A stretch of DNA of 64,000 nt, from assembly GCA_965222005.1 (NCBI GenBank), contig OZ244935.1:2170001-2234000 (forward strand), read 5' to 3'. Below are positions 16,941-25,257 of this stretch, piece by piece; within the stretch, counting starts at the first letter, position 1; every line of letters starts with the position of its first letter. The notes under the pieces are model-generated. The model was not told the DNA's origin and ran no database searches. It was given only the letters and a program-made list of their open reading frames with translations. The position numbers were made by a program, and so were the translations under genes. This DNA comes from CBDCTM01 sp965222005 (GTDB lineage Bacteria > Bacteroidota > Bacteroidia > Chitinophagales > Saprospiraceae).

Positions 16941-18086
16941 ATGAAATTTGAAACTAAAGTAATCCACGCAGGCATTGAGCCTGATCCCTCCACCGGCGCT
17001 ATCATGACGCCTATCTACCAAACTTCGACCTATGTGCAGGCATCTCCGGGTGATCATAAAGGCTATGAGTATGCCCGCACCCAAAATCCCACTCGCTCGG
17101 TACTGGAGTCCAATATGACTGCTCTCGAAAACGGCGCTGCGGCCGTTTGCTTTGCCAGCGGTATGGCTGCTATGGACACCATCCTCAAATTGCTCAAGCC
17201 CGGCGATGAAATTATTGCTACCAATGATCTATACGGCGGCTCTTATCGGATCATTACAAAAGTATATGAACGCTTTGGCCTCAAAGGCCACTTCATCGAT
17301 ATGACTAATGCAACTGAGGTAGAGAAGTATATCAACAAAAACACAAGGCTTATCTGGATTGAAACGCCGACCAATCCAATGCTCAATATCATTGACATCA
17401 AAAAGGTGTGTAAAATTGCAGCAAAGCACGATGTGTTGACTTGTGTGGACAACACTTTTGCTTCTCCTTACCTCCAATTGCCTATCGATCTGGGAGCCGA
17501 CCTGGTTGTGCACTCTGCTACCAAATACCTGGGCGGCCATTCCGATGTAGTGCATGGCGTAGTGGTAACTAAAGATGAAACAATTGCTGAAGAGCTGCGC
17601 TTTTTGCAAAATGCAGTAGGGGCTGTACCTGGGCCTCAGGATTGTTTTCTGATCCTGCGCGGTATCAAAACGCTTCATCTGCGCATAGAGCGGGCCTGTA
17701 AAAACACTAAGCGCATTGCCAAATTTCTGAAAATGCATCCCAAAGTGGGGCGGGTATATTATCCTGGCTTCAAGGATTTTCCTAACCACAATATTGCCAA
17801 AAAGCAAATGCGTGATTACGGTGCAATGGTATCCTTTGATTTTAAGGAAGACAGTCTGGATACAGCCCTCAGGGTATTGAACAATACCAAATTGTTTGCC
17901 CTGGCCGAATCGCTCGGGGGGGTAGAATCCCTCATCGGCCATCCGGCGAGCATGACGCATGCCTCTATTCCGAAAGCCGAGCGACTCAAGGTCGGACTGA
18001 CCGATTCACTGGTGCGCCTGAGTGTGGGAATTGAAAATGTGGATGACCTGATCGATGATTTAGAGCAGGCGCTGGTGCATGTGTAG
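16941..18086 (+). CDS. PLP-dependent trans-sulfuration enzyme (cystathionine gamma-synthase/lyase type)
   Basis: A 381-residue member of the Cys/Met metabolism PLP family. The PLP-binding lysine is Lys195 in SATKYLGGHSD; YEYARTQNPT and ETPTNPML are also typical. The family includes cystathionine gamma-synthase, gamma-lyase and O-acetylhomoserine sulfhydrylase, which cannot be told apart with confidence here. It acts in methionine/cysteine metabolism in the cytoplasm. It lies about 80 bp after the transketolase pair and ends in its own strong terminator. Confidence 0.92.
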   Translation: MKFETKVIHAGIEPDPSTGAIMTPIYQTSTYVQASPGDHKGYEYARTQNPTRSVLESNMTALENGAAAVCFASGMAAMDTILKLLKPGDEIIATNDLYGGSYRIITKVYERFGLKGHFIDMTNATEVEKYINKNTRLIWIETPTNPMLNIIDIKKVCKIAAKHDVLTCVDNTFASPYLQLPIDLGADLVVHSATKYLGGHSDVVHGVVVTKDETIAEELRFLQNAVGAVPGPQDCFLILRGIKTLHLRIERACKNTKRIAKFLKMHPKVGRVYYPGFKDFPNHNIAKKQMRDYGAMVSFDFKEDSLDTALRVLNNTKLFALAESLGGVESLIGHPASMTHASIPKAERLKVGLTDSLVRLSVGIENVDDLIDDLEQALVHV

Positions 18087-18106
18087 ATAATTCTTAGATG
18101 GGGGAT

Positions 18107-18150
18107 CAGCAGCGCTGTCCAGCATTTGCCGGACAGCGCTGCTGTTATTT
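18107..18150 (+). terminator. Intrinsic terminator after the trans-sulfuration gene
   Basis: CAGCAGCGCTGTCC and GGACAGCGCTGCTG form a perfect 14-bp stem around a 10-nt loop, followed by TTATTT. Confidence 0.92.
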
Positions 18151-18374
18151 AATGGCTCTGCTTAGTCCGGATTTTGCAGGAGAAGCAAAAATTTTTACAT
18201 TTTTTTTATTATAAATTGATTTTTATATTTTGCTGAGGTTTAGTGCTTTATAAAATAATTTTTTCAGTATTTGACTGAATTTTTCCATTTTTTTCAATTC
18301 CCGTTTATGGAATTTTGGCCCCTTCCGCGTCCTTATGGCGATTGTTTGATTGTTTAACTGAAAATTTTTGAAAA

Positions 18375-18809
18375 ATGGAAAAGAAATCAATTTACAGCCA
18401 ACAGCTCAATGCCGGAACAAACAAAACTTACTTCCTGGATGTCAAACAAACTGAAAGAGGTGCGAGCTACCTGGTGATCACTGAGAGCCGCAAGCAGCAG
18501 GACGAAACCTACGAGCGCCGTTCCGTTGCGATTTTTGATGAGGAGATCGAAAAATTTGGAGAAGCTTTCATTAAGGCACTCCTTCATTTCAAAAAGAAAG
18601 ATCGCGCTACGATCATTGAAGAGGCGCGGGTCAAATATCCCCGAGCTTATGAGCCGTGGAGTAAAGAGGACGACCTGGCGCTGGAAGTGATGCATGGCGA
18701 GGGGCAGTCGAATAGCGACATTGCCAAACACCTGCAACGCCAGCCAGGTGCCATCCTGCTGCGCATCAAAAAGCTGGGCCTCCAGGATAAACTGGCCGCT
18801 TCAGCATAA
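18375..18809 (+). CDS. PUR-alpha-like domain fused to a helix-turn-helix (SANT-like) domain
   Basis: A 144-residue protein in two parts. Residues about 3-75 resemble the bacterial PUR-alpha-like (DUF3276) domain: IYSQQLNAGTNKTYFLDVK, then YLVITESRK. Residues 92-136 (YEPWSKEDDLALEVMHGEG, then SDIAKHLQRQPGAILLRIKK) match the small helix-turn-helix tail often found at the end of helicase-type proteins. PUR domains bind single-stranded nucleic acid; the added motif suggests double-strand or sequence-specific contact. Proposed as a nucleic-acid-binding regulator or chaperone; the exact role is unknown. An AT-rich leader of about 225 bp precedes it. Confidence 0.82.
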   Translation: MEKKSIYSQQLNAGTNKTYFLDVKQTERGASYLVITESRKQQDETYERRSVAIFDEEIEKFGEAFIKALLHFKKKDRATIIEEARVKYPRAYEPWSKEDDLALEVMHGEGQSNSDIAKHLQRQPGAILLRIKKLGLQDKLAASA

Positions 18810-18818
18810 GCCTACACC

Positions 18819-18850
18819 AAGCCTCGCTGAGTATTCGGCGGGGCTTTTTT
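18819..18850 (+). terminator. Intrinsic terminator after PUR-HTH gene
   Basis: AAGCCTCGCTGA and TCGGCGGGGCTT pair with two wobble positions around GTAT, followed by TTTT. Confidence 0.85.
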
Positions 18851-18939
18851 CAAATTCTATACGCGATGGTGAATTAAGAATTTTCGAAATCTACTATAAT
18901 TTAGCAAGCGTGTAAAAATCTTCCATAACAATAGAACTC

Positions 18940-19638
18940 ATGACAAGCTATACTTCAAATCTCACTATAAAGGCGTGGGCAGAGCAGGACAGGCCGCGCG
19001 AAAAGATGCTCCTCAAAGGGCGTCAGAGCCTTTCGGATGCCGAGCTGATCGCCATTTTACTTGGCTCCGGTAATCGCCGCGAATCAGCCGTAGGGCTGGC
19101 GCAGCGCATCCTGCAGAGCTTTGAAAACAACCTCAATCAATTGGCCCGCTGTACACTGGCCGAGCTGATGAGCTTCCGGGGTGTGGGCCAAGCCAAAGCT
19201 ATTTCTATAGCTGCTGCGCTGGAAATTGGCCGCCGCCGCCAGCTGGCTGACATCAAAGAGCAGCCACAGATTCGCGAAAGCAAAGATGCCTACAATGTGA
19301 TTGCCCCGTTGATTGCAGACCTCCAGCATGAGGAGTTTTGGATACTGCTGCTCAACCGGTCGAATCGGGTCATTGGCCGGGAGCGGGTTAGCATGGGCGG
19401 TGTATCAGGTACGGTAGTAGATGCCAAAATCATCTTCCGCCGGGCGGTGGTCAATCTGGCCAGCTCGCTGATTCTTTGCCACAATCACCCCAGCGGAAGC
19501 CTCAAGCCAAGCCAGGCCGATATTGATATTACAAAAAAGCTGTTTCGCGCCGGTGCCGATTTGGACATCACGGTACACGATCATTTGATCATTTGCCAGA
19601 GTGGGTACTTCAGTTTTGCAGATGAGGACATGATATAG
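18940..19638 (+). CDS. radC: RadC-family JAB-domain protein
   Basis: A 232-residue RadC protein: an N-terminal helix-hairpin-helix region (LMSFRGVGQAKAISIAAALE) followed by the JAB/MPN metal site CHNHPSG (about residue 181) and the downstream Asp in SQADIDIT. The full set of metal ligands is present. RadC was linked to DNA repair but its biochemical role is unsettled. Length is normal and the gene is chromosomal, unlike the shorter mobile-element versions. Confidence 0.92.
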   Translation: MTSYTSNLTIKAWAEQDRPREKMLLKGRQSLSDAELIAILLGSGNRRESAVGLAQRILQSFENNLNQLARCTLAELMSFRGVGQAKAISIAAALEIGRRRQLADIKEQPQIRESKDAYNVIAPLIADLQHEEFWILLLNRSNRVIGRERVSMGGVSGTVVDAKIIFRRAVVNLASSLILCHNHPSGSLKPSQADIDITKKLFRAGADLDITVHDHLIICQSGYFSFADEDMI

Positions 19639-19702
19639 GCCAAGGTTGAGGGGTATGAGTATGTGTGTCAGCAATAGAAAAAACCTTATCTTCCCGCCTT
19701 TG

Positions 19703-19710
19703 TTAGCTTT
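19703..19710 (+). promoter_or_regulatory. -7 box for the ABC exporter gene
   Basis: TAGCTTTG fits TAnnTTTG and lies 18 bp before the ATG at 19729; no clear -33 element. Confidence 0.45.
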
Positions 19711-19728
19711 GCAGATACTTTCCCGAGC

Positions 19729-21498
19729 ATGGTAACTGAGGCAGAAAAAAAGTCGTTTGATCTCTTTTTATTGGGCAGAGTACTTGCCCTGGCCAAGCCC
19801 TATCGGGCCGTGTTTGTCCTGGCAGGAGTGCTGGCCGTTGTATTGGCACCATTAGCAACCTTGCGCCCTTTTCTGGTACAGGTGATGGTGGATGATTATA
19901 TTTTTAAATATGATGTCCCCGGACTGGCAAAGATGGCGATGGTTTTTTGCGGGGTGTTGATAGTGGAAGGTGCGCTCCGCTACAGCTTCATTTATGCCTC
20001 CAACTGGCTGGGCCAATCGGTTATCCGGGATTTGCGGGTACGGGTGTTCAGGCATATCACCAGCTTGCGGCTCAAATACTTCGACCATACCCCGATCGGC
20101 ACTTCCACTACCCGCACCATCAATGATATTGAAACCATCAATACAGTGTTTTCTCAGGGTGTCATTACAATTGTTGCAGATATTCTGACCGTATTTGCCG
20201 TGCTGGCTGTGATGATTTATACCAGCTGGAAGCTTACACTGGTTTGCCTCACGGTGCTTCCGTTTCTTATCATTGCCAGTTATATTTTTAAGGAAAAAGT
20301 GAAGGCCGCCTATCAGAAGGTTCGCAACCAGATAGCGATAATGAATGCTTTTTTGCAGGAGCGAATCAGCGGTATGCGCATCGTGCAGATATTCAATGCA
20401 GAGGAGAAGGAGATGGAAGCCTTTAAAAAAATCAACCGTGCTTATACCCAGGCTAATCTCGACTCGATCTTGTACTACGCAGTATTCTTTCCGGTGGTTG
20501 AGATATTGTCGGCGGCCTCTCTGGGCCTGATGGTTTGGTGGGGAGCAGGCGATGCGATTTATGGAGAGGTATCGCTCGGTGCGCTGATTGCCTTTCCGCT
20601 TTATTTGTCGATGCTGTTTCGGCCGATCCGTATGCTGGCTGATAAATTCAACACCCTGCAAATGGGCCTGGTGGCATCTGAGCGGGTTTTCCGATTGCTC
20701 GATACCGACGACAAAATTGAAAATAAAGGCACCCGGGTTGCCGACAGGCTGCAAGGAACAGTAGCCTTTGAGCAGGTAAGTTTTGGCTATAATGCAGTGG
20801 ATTATGTGCTGCGCGATATAAATTTTGAAATAGCGCCGGGCGAAACGCTGGCTCTGGTGGGGAGCACCGGCTCAGGTAAATCGACCATTATCAATATTCT
20901 GAATCGCTTTTACGAAGTCAAAAAAGGAAGAATCACAATTGATGGTGTGGACGTCCGCGACTATGAGCTGAAGAGCCTTCGCAGTCGCCTGGCAGTAGTG
21001 CTGCAGGATGTTTTTTTGTTTTCGGGTTCTGTATTGGAAAACATTACCCTGCGCAATGACGGTATCAGCCGTGAGCAGGTGCTTGAAGCTGCCAAAATGA
21101 TTGGTGCCCATGCCTTTATCGAACGCCTGCCCGGAGCTTATGACTATCAGGTGATGGAGCGCGGCGCTACACTTTCGATGGGCCAGCGGCAGCTCATCTC
21201 CTTTGTACGGGCCTTGGTTTTCGACCCCGACATCCTCATCCTCGATGAAGCCACCTCTTCCATTGACCCTGAATCGGAAGCGGTTATACAATATGCCATT
21301 GAAAAACTGATCAGCAAGCGCACTTCCATCATTATTGCTCACCGATTGTCAACCATCCGCCATGCCAACAAGATAATGGTACTCAGTAAGGGCCGCATTG
21401 TGGAATACGGCAGTCACGAAGAATTGCTGGCATTGGAAAACGGGCACTACAAGGAACTGTACGAAATGCAATTTGCTCAACTCAACAGCCCTGGTTAG
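19729..21498 (+). CDS. ABC exporter, fused permease and ATPase (MsbA-like)
   Basis: A 589-residue half-transporter: six membrane helices in about residues 25-310 and an ATPase domain with Walker A GSTGSGKST (about 378), the signature LSMGQRQ (about 483), Walker B ILILDEATS (about 502) and the H-loop AHRLST. Such proteins homodimerise and export lipids, drugs or peptides. Nothing nearby sets the substrate; MsbA-type lipid flipping is one possibility. Canonical signature LSGGQ is here LSMGQ, a common variant. Confidence 0.92.
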   Translation: MVTEAEKKSFDLFLLGRVLALAKPYRAVFVLAGVLAVVLAPLATLRPFLVQVMVDDYIFKYDVPGLAKMAMVFCGVLIVEGALRYSFIYASNWLGQSVIRDLRVRVFRHITSLRLKYFDHTPIGTSTTRTINDIETINTVFSQGVITIVADILTVFAVLAVMIYTSWKLTLVCLTVLPFLIIASYIFKEKVKAAYQKVRNQIAIMNAFLQERISGMRIVQIFNAEEKEMEAFKKINRAYTQANLDSILYYAVFFPVVEILSAASLGLMVWWGAGDAIYGEVSLGALIAFPLYLSMLFRPIRMLADKFNTLQMGLVASERVFRLLDTDDKIENKGTRVADRLQGTVAFEQVSFGYNAVDYVLRDINFEIAPGETLALVGSTGSGKSTIINILNRFYEVKKGRITIDGVDVRDYELKSLRSRLAVVLQDVFLFSGSVLENITLRNDGISREQVLEAAKMIGAHAFIERLPGAYDYQVMERGATLSMGQRQLISFVRALVFDPDILILDEATSSIDPESEAVIQYAIEKLISKRTSIIIAHRLSTIRHANKIMVLSKGRIVEYGSHEELLALENGHYKELYEMQFAQLNSPG

Positions 21499-21538
21499 CA
21501 TCACATCCTCACTCCCTCACATTCTCCTAATAATTCTG

Positions 21539-21546
21539 TACTTTTG
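21539..21546 (+). promoter_or_regulatory. -7 box for the EAD11-like/AbiC-like gene
   Basis: TACTTTTG fits TAnnTTTG and lies 40 bp before the ATG at 21587. It suggests the gene has its own promoter rather than depending on the exporter upstream. Confidence 0.5.
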
Positions 21547-21586
21547 ACAAATTTTGTGAAGAGCTCGAAACCAAAGAAAACAAGGT

Positions 21587-22375
21587 ATGGATCTGACCGA
21601 AATAAGATCGCAACTCAAAGAACGGGTGGCCAAAGGGCTCAACTTTGGCATAGAAGCGGTAGAAGAAGTGATGGCTCCTTCCTCTCATTTGTACAATGAG
21701 TACATCCTGCTCAAGAGCAAGTACAATGATCTGATGCATCTCTCCTCTATGAATACGCTACCTTATGAGCAAATCGAAATCGGGCTCAACCAGCTGCGAA
21801 AAAGCCTGCTCAATCTCATCGATCAGCTCGACGAATCGCTGATCCGAAAGCAGGAGCTAAAGTCCGACCTGAAGGTGCAGGCATTGCCGACCCGGCGCAC
21901 CAATTTTTTCAAGCTACTCGATATTCATTTCAAAAACCTGGAGTCACTTGTTTTTACCGAGATTTATTCCGATGAAGAAAGAAGTAAATATGGCAGGCAG
22001 GCAGTTTTTGAATTTTATTCGATGCATCGGCGGCAATTTAGGCATCGGGAAGATGTGAAAGGCCCAAAAGGAGAGGCGATTGTAAATGAGTACTTCCTGG
22101 ATTATTTCAGCCACGAGATCGGCATGTTTGAAGTGTACTTCAAAAATATCAAACATCTACTGGCTTATGCATTGGATAGTGAAATTGAGCAACAATTTTT
22201 TGTCGATACGCTGAAATCGCTCTTTTCAAGATTTGAAATGGCTATGATTTTTTACTACGGCATGAGCAATATTGATCCTCAATTCAAGCAACTCCTGAGC
22301 GAGTCCGGCCTGATCGGAGATTCTGTAAAAAGCATTTTAATACTCGAACAGCAATTTGACAAACTAAAATCATGA
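21587..22375 (+). CDS. EAD11-like domain fused to a putative abortive-infection (PutAbiC-like) domain
   Basis: A 262-residue protein with two recognisable halves. Residues about 1-88 look like effector-associated domain 11: a short helix with VAKGLNFGIEAVEEVM, then YILLKSKYNDLMHL, and GLNQLRKSLLNLIDQLDE. EADs are adaptor domains that bring effectors together with STAND or protease partners in bacterial conflict systems. Residues about 100-255 resemble the putative phage abortive infection family: TNFFKLLDIHFKNLESLV, GRQAVFEFY, YFKNIKHLLAYAL, and SRFEMAMIFYYGMS. Both assignments rest on my reading of motif patterns. No partner carrying an EAD was recognised in the window. It sits alone between an exporter and a DUF4056 gene with its own promoter. 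Confidence 0.7.
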   Translation: MDLTEIRSQLKERVAKGLNFGIEAVEEVMAPSSHLYNEYILLKSKYNDLMHLSSMNTLPYEQIEIGLNQLRKSLLNLIDQLDESLIRKQELKSDLKVQALPTRRTNFFKLLDIHFKNLESLVFTEIYSDEERSKYGRQAVFEFYSMHRRQFRHREDVKGPKGEAIVNEYFLDYFSHEIGMFEVYFKNIKHLLAYALDSEIEQQFFVDTLKSLFSRFEMAMIFYYGMSNIDPQFKQLLSESGLIGDSVKSILILEQQFDKLKS

Positions 22376-22446
22376 CGATACTTCATCCCCGCTTACAATA
22401 AATGAGCGGCTGTATCGCTTATTAGTCAGGCTCTGGATAAAACAGA

Positions 22447-23532
22447 ATGGATAAAAGAATTTTTCAACTTTTAGCAGGCATTGCCCTGCTTTGGCCTAGT
22501 GCGGACTCACCCGCCCGACCGCTGTACCTGAGTGCAGAGCAGCTGGCGTCTCCGCCGCCACGCATCATACGTAGCTGCTGTTCTTTTGGGTCTGAGCTGC
22601 GGCTGGCAGGTATTCCCCTGGTGAGAATTACAGACATCAGCAGCCCCGATCAGATCGGACCTCACCAATATCTGGGGCATCGCACCGAAGGCAACGGCAT
22701 TATTTACACCCGCCGCGGCGGCTTTGTGGATTTGGGGCATCTGCGTGATCAGGCTGACTGGACGGCTTATATCCACGCGGTGATCCGCAAGGGAAGGGCC
22801 AATGGCGGGGCAGTCGTGAAGCTCGGCCATGAAGGGGGCACCAAGTCGTTGACTTTTAAAATCCCTGAGAGTTTTACCCGTAGCGATGAAATTTTGCTGG
22901 CAGGAAAAATTGCCTACGATTTGTCAGTATGGCACGAGATTGCTACCTATTTTGGGGCATCCACCATCCCTATGGTACCCGAACGCTACTCGAGTTTTTC
23001 GGTAGAAGATGCCTATTCCAATTTGCTTGGAGCAAGGCTGGGCATGAAAGCATTAGCTAGTGAGCTCCCCTTTGAGGAAGCGATGACCGAGCTGGTTGCC
23101 GAAACAATCGAAAAGCTGGGTGCTGTGCTCACAATGGATGAAACCTATGCCGCAATGGAAGATGTCCATGACCTTTGGTGGACGCGTAGCAAAGCACTGC
23201 CCAGCCGCCAGATATTGCTTGAACACCACCTGGAAGTATATGATCAATTGGAGCCCTGGTTAGTATCCGGCTGGGGGGAAGCAGCTATCCGACCCGTAGT
23301 ATTGAGTGTGCCTGCATATAATAGCAATGGACAAGCACTCACCGATTTTTATCAGCTCGACTTCCGCCTCAACCACAAATTTCCATTCAAAAAACTCTAC
23401 CCGGAGCGAAAGCGCCGCTTCATCACCCAGAATGATTTCAGATTCTTGCTAGCATATATTGGCCAGGATATATCTTTGAAAAAGAAAATTAAGGCAAGAA
23501 AGCGGGCCAACGCCCGGCGGCTGAATCGATGA
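22447..23532 (+). CDS. DUF4056-family exported protein
   Basis: A 361-residue protein with a weak signal peptide (residues 1-23, ending SPARP). The central block RGGFVDLGHLRDQADWTAY and the later YDLSVWHEIATYFG, SSFSVEDAYSNLLGARLG match the DUF4056 family, whose function is unknown. Conserved His, Glu and Asp residues (GHLRD, WHEIA) could be a metal or catalytic site; that is inference. The C-terminus is strongly basic (KKKIKARKRANARRLNR). It starts 72 bp after the EAD-containing gene. Confidence 0.8.
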   Translation: MDKRIFQLLAGIALLWPSADSPARPLYLSAEQLASPPPRIIRSCCSFGSELRLAGIPLVRITDISSPDQIGPHQYLGHRTEGNGIIYTRRGGFVDLGHLRDQADWTAYIHAVIRKGRANGGAVVKLGHEGGTKSLTFKIPESFTRSDEILLAGKIAYDLSVWHEIATYFGASTIPMVPERYSSFSVEDAYSNLLGARLGMKALASELPFEEAMTELVAETIEKLGAVLTMDETYAAMEDVHDLWWTRSKALPSRQILLEHHLEVYDQLEPWLVSGWGEAAIRPVVLSVPAYNSNGQALTDFYQLDFRLNHKFPFKKLYPERKRRFITQNDFRFLLAYIGQDISLKKKIKARKRANARRLNR

Positions 23533-23617
23533 AATGGTGGAACTCAAAAATGCCCTGCTTGGTCGATTGTCTTTCGCTCCTCGTCCAATAACCATTTCTG
23601 CATACCAAAAAATTGCC

Positions 23618-23625
23618 TAATTTTG
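23618..23625 (+). promoter_or_regulatory. -7 box for membrane protein/GT2/LRR operon
   Basis: TAATTTTG fits TAnnTTTG and lies 23 bp before the ATG at 23649. It argues against an alternative TTG start at 23613, which would lie upstream of the transcript. Confidence 0.5.
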
Positions 23626-23648
23626 CAGTTGTTTCAGCATACTTACTT

Positions 23649-24128
23649 ATGCACTATACTATGCAATATCGAAAACAAGTTGACATCAATCCTTTCAATT
23701 CCATCGCCAGCATCTTGATGTTGGTATTGGTATTTGTAGGACTCTATTTCATCGCAAAGGGCATCTTCAACCTGCTCGCCATAGCGGCTCCCTTTTTACT
23801 CATTGGAGCTTTGCTACTCAATTACAGGGTCGTCATCAATTATGGAAAGTGGCTCCTTAAAATGCTGCAAACCAATCCTCTTGTAGGTATTGGAGGAGTC
23901 TTGCTGACCGTTTTTGGGTTTCCGGTAATCGCTGGTTTTCTGTTTGGCAAAGCCTACTTGTACCGCAAAGTGAACAGCTTGCAGCAAGCCGCCGAGCAAG
24001 CCCGTGAGGGCGAATTTGTTGAATACGAAGAAATTCCGGATGAGCCGCTGGACTTGCCTCGTATCGAACCTTTGGAGAGAAAGCGCAGCAGCAGCAATGA
24101 GTACGATGAGCTTTTCGACGAGCCTTGA
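23649..24128 (+). CDS. Small membrane protein with acidic cytoplasmic tail
   Basis: A 159-residue protein with hydrophobic segments at about 20-37, 40-58 and 78-100, then a charged C-terminal tail rich in Glu/Asp (EFVEYEEIPDEPLDLP). No family recognised. The ATG at 23649 is preferred over the upstream TTG because of the promoter position. Its stop codon overlaps the TTG start of the glycosyltransferase gene (TTGA), so the two are probably translated together; it may assist the glycosyltransferase in the membrane. Confidence 0.7.
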   Translation: MHYTMQYRKQVDINPFNSIASILMLVLVFVGLYFIAKGIFNLLAIAAPFLLIGALLLNYRVVINYGKWLLKMLQTNPLVGIGGVLLTVFGFPVIAGFLFGKAYLYRKVNSLQQAAEQAREGEFVEYEEIPDEPLDLPRIEPLERKRSSSNEYDELFDEP

Positions 24129-25255
24129 TCTTTTACAGCTACCTCATATGCACCGCCCTTATCAGCCTTGCCTATTATCTGCTCCTATGGCAGTACCGTT
24201 GCGGCTGGAATAAATTACCTGATTTCGAAATCCCCAGTACGCATCAGCCTCTTACCCGCTTGAGTATTCTCATCGCGGTGCGCAACGAAGCTGCTAATAT
24301 TCGTGCTAGCCTGCAGGCTGTTCTGAGCCAGCAATATCCGGCTCGGCTTATGGAACTACTGGTGATCGATGATCATTCAACGGACCAAACCGCCAGAATT
24401 GTAGCCAGCATCAAGGATAAAAGACTGAAATTGATCTCTCTGAAAGAGGGCAAGGGGAAAAAGGCGGCTATTGCCAAAGGAGTCACAACTGCGCGTGGAG
24501 AGTTGATCCTTTGCACGGATGCTGATTGTCTGGTACCTCCCGGCTGGCTACGAACGATGGCAAGCTTTTACGAAATCCGCAAGGCTAAATTTATCGCCGC
24601 ACCAGTCAATTTTCATCAGGAACGAACCCACTTTGAGCGCTTTCAATCACTGGACATCCTCGGCATGATGGGGGTAACGGGCGCCGGCATTCAGAGCGGC
24701 TGGATGCACATGTGCAATGGCGCCAACCTGGCCTATCCGAAGGTCGTATTCGAGCAAGTTGGTGGCTTCAAGGGGATCGATGGCAAGGCTTCCGGCGATG
24801 ATATGTTGCTCATGCAAAAGATTGCCAAAAGATATCCGGGCCGCATTGGATTTGTAAAAAATCCGGCTGCTGCGGTACGCACTGCTGCCATGCCGGACTG
24901 GGCATCTTTCTTCCAGCAACGGCTTCGCTGGGCGTCCAAATCGGCACAGTACACCGATCGGCTAACTATAGTAATGCTGGCAGTGGCACTCCTTTGCTGC
25001 CTCAATTTGGTGGCCAGCCTTTTGCTCGTCAGCGTTTGGGGAGCAGCGATGCTATGGGTATTCGGCGGGCAGCTCCTGCTCAAGTCTCTGGCTGATTATC
25101 GTTTCTTATACACCCTGAGTAGCTACTTTAAGCGCCGCGATTTGATGAAGAGTTTTGTGTATGCGCAGCTCATGCATATTGGCTATATTGTGACAATCGG
25201 GCTGCTGGCCAATTTAATACGACACTATTGGTGGAAAGGTCGCCGCCTTCGTTGA
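24125..25255 (+). CDS. Membrane-bound family 2 glycosyltransferase
   Basis: A 376-residue GT2 enzyme: an N-terminal membrane helix, the GT-A start RLSILIAVRNEAANIRASL, the DxD-type motif CTDADC, GDDMLLMQKI, and the QQRLRWASK (QxxRW) motif, followed by two or three C-terminal membrane helices. Processive GT2 enzymes of this type make or extend polysaccharides or glycolipids at the inner membrane. The start is TTG, overlapping the previous stop by 4 bp (TTGA); the first ATG in frame would remove part of the first helix or catalytic domain. The LRR gene follows after 2 bp. Confidence 0.88.
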   Translation: MIFYSYLICTALISLAYYLLLWQYRCGWNKLPDFEIPSTHQPLTRLSILIAVRNEAANIRASLQAVLSQQYPARLMELLVIDDHSTDQTARIVASIKDKRLKLISLKEGKGKKAAIAKGVTTARGELILCTDADCLVPPGWLRTMASFYEIRKAKFIAAPVNFHQERTHFERFQSLDILGMMGVTGAGIQSGWMHMCNGANLAYPKVVFEQVGGFKGIDGKASGDDMLLMQKIAKRYPGRIGFVKNPAAAVRTAAMPDWASFFQQRLRWASKSAQYTDRLTIVMLAVALLCCLNLVASLLLVSVWGAAMLWVFGGQLLLKSLADYRFLYTLSSYFKRRDLMKSFVYAQLMHIGYIVTIGLLANLIRHYWWKGRRLR

Positions 25256-25257
25256 TT

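Noticed and set aside
18256..18290. TTCAGT/ACTGAA hairpin with flanking A/T runs upstream of the PUR-HTH gene
   Set aside because: The stem is only 6 bp in very AT-rich sequence, and a strong terminator already lies at 18107.
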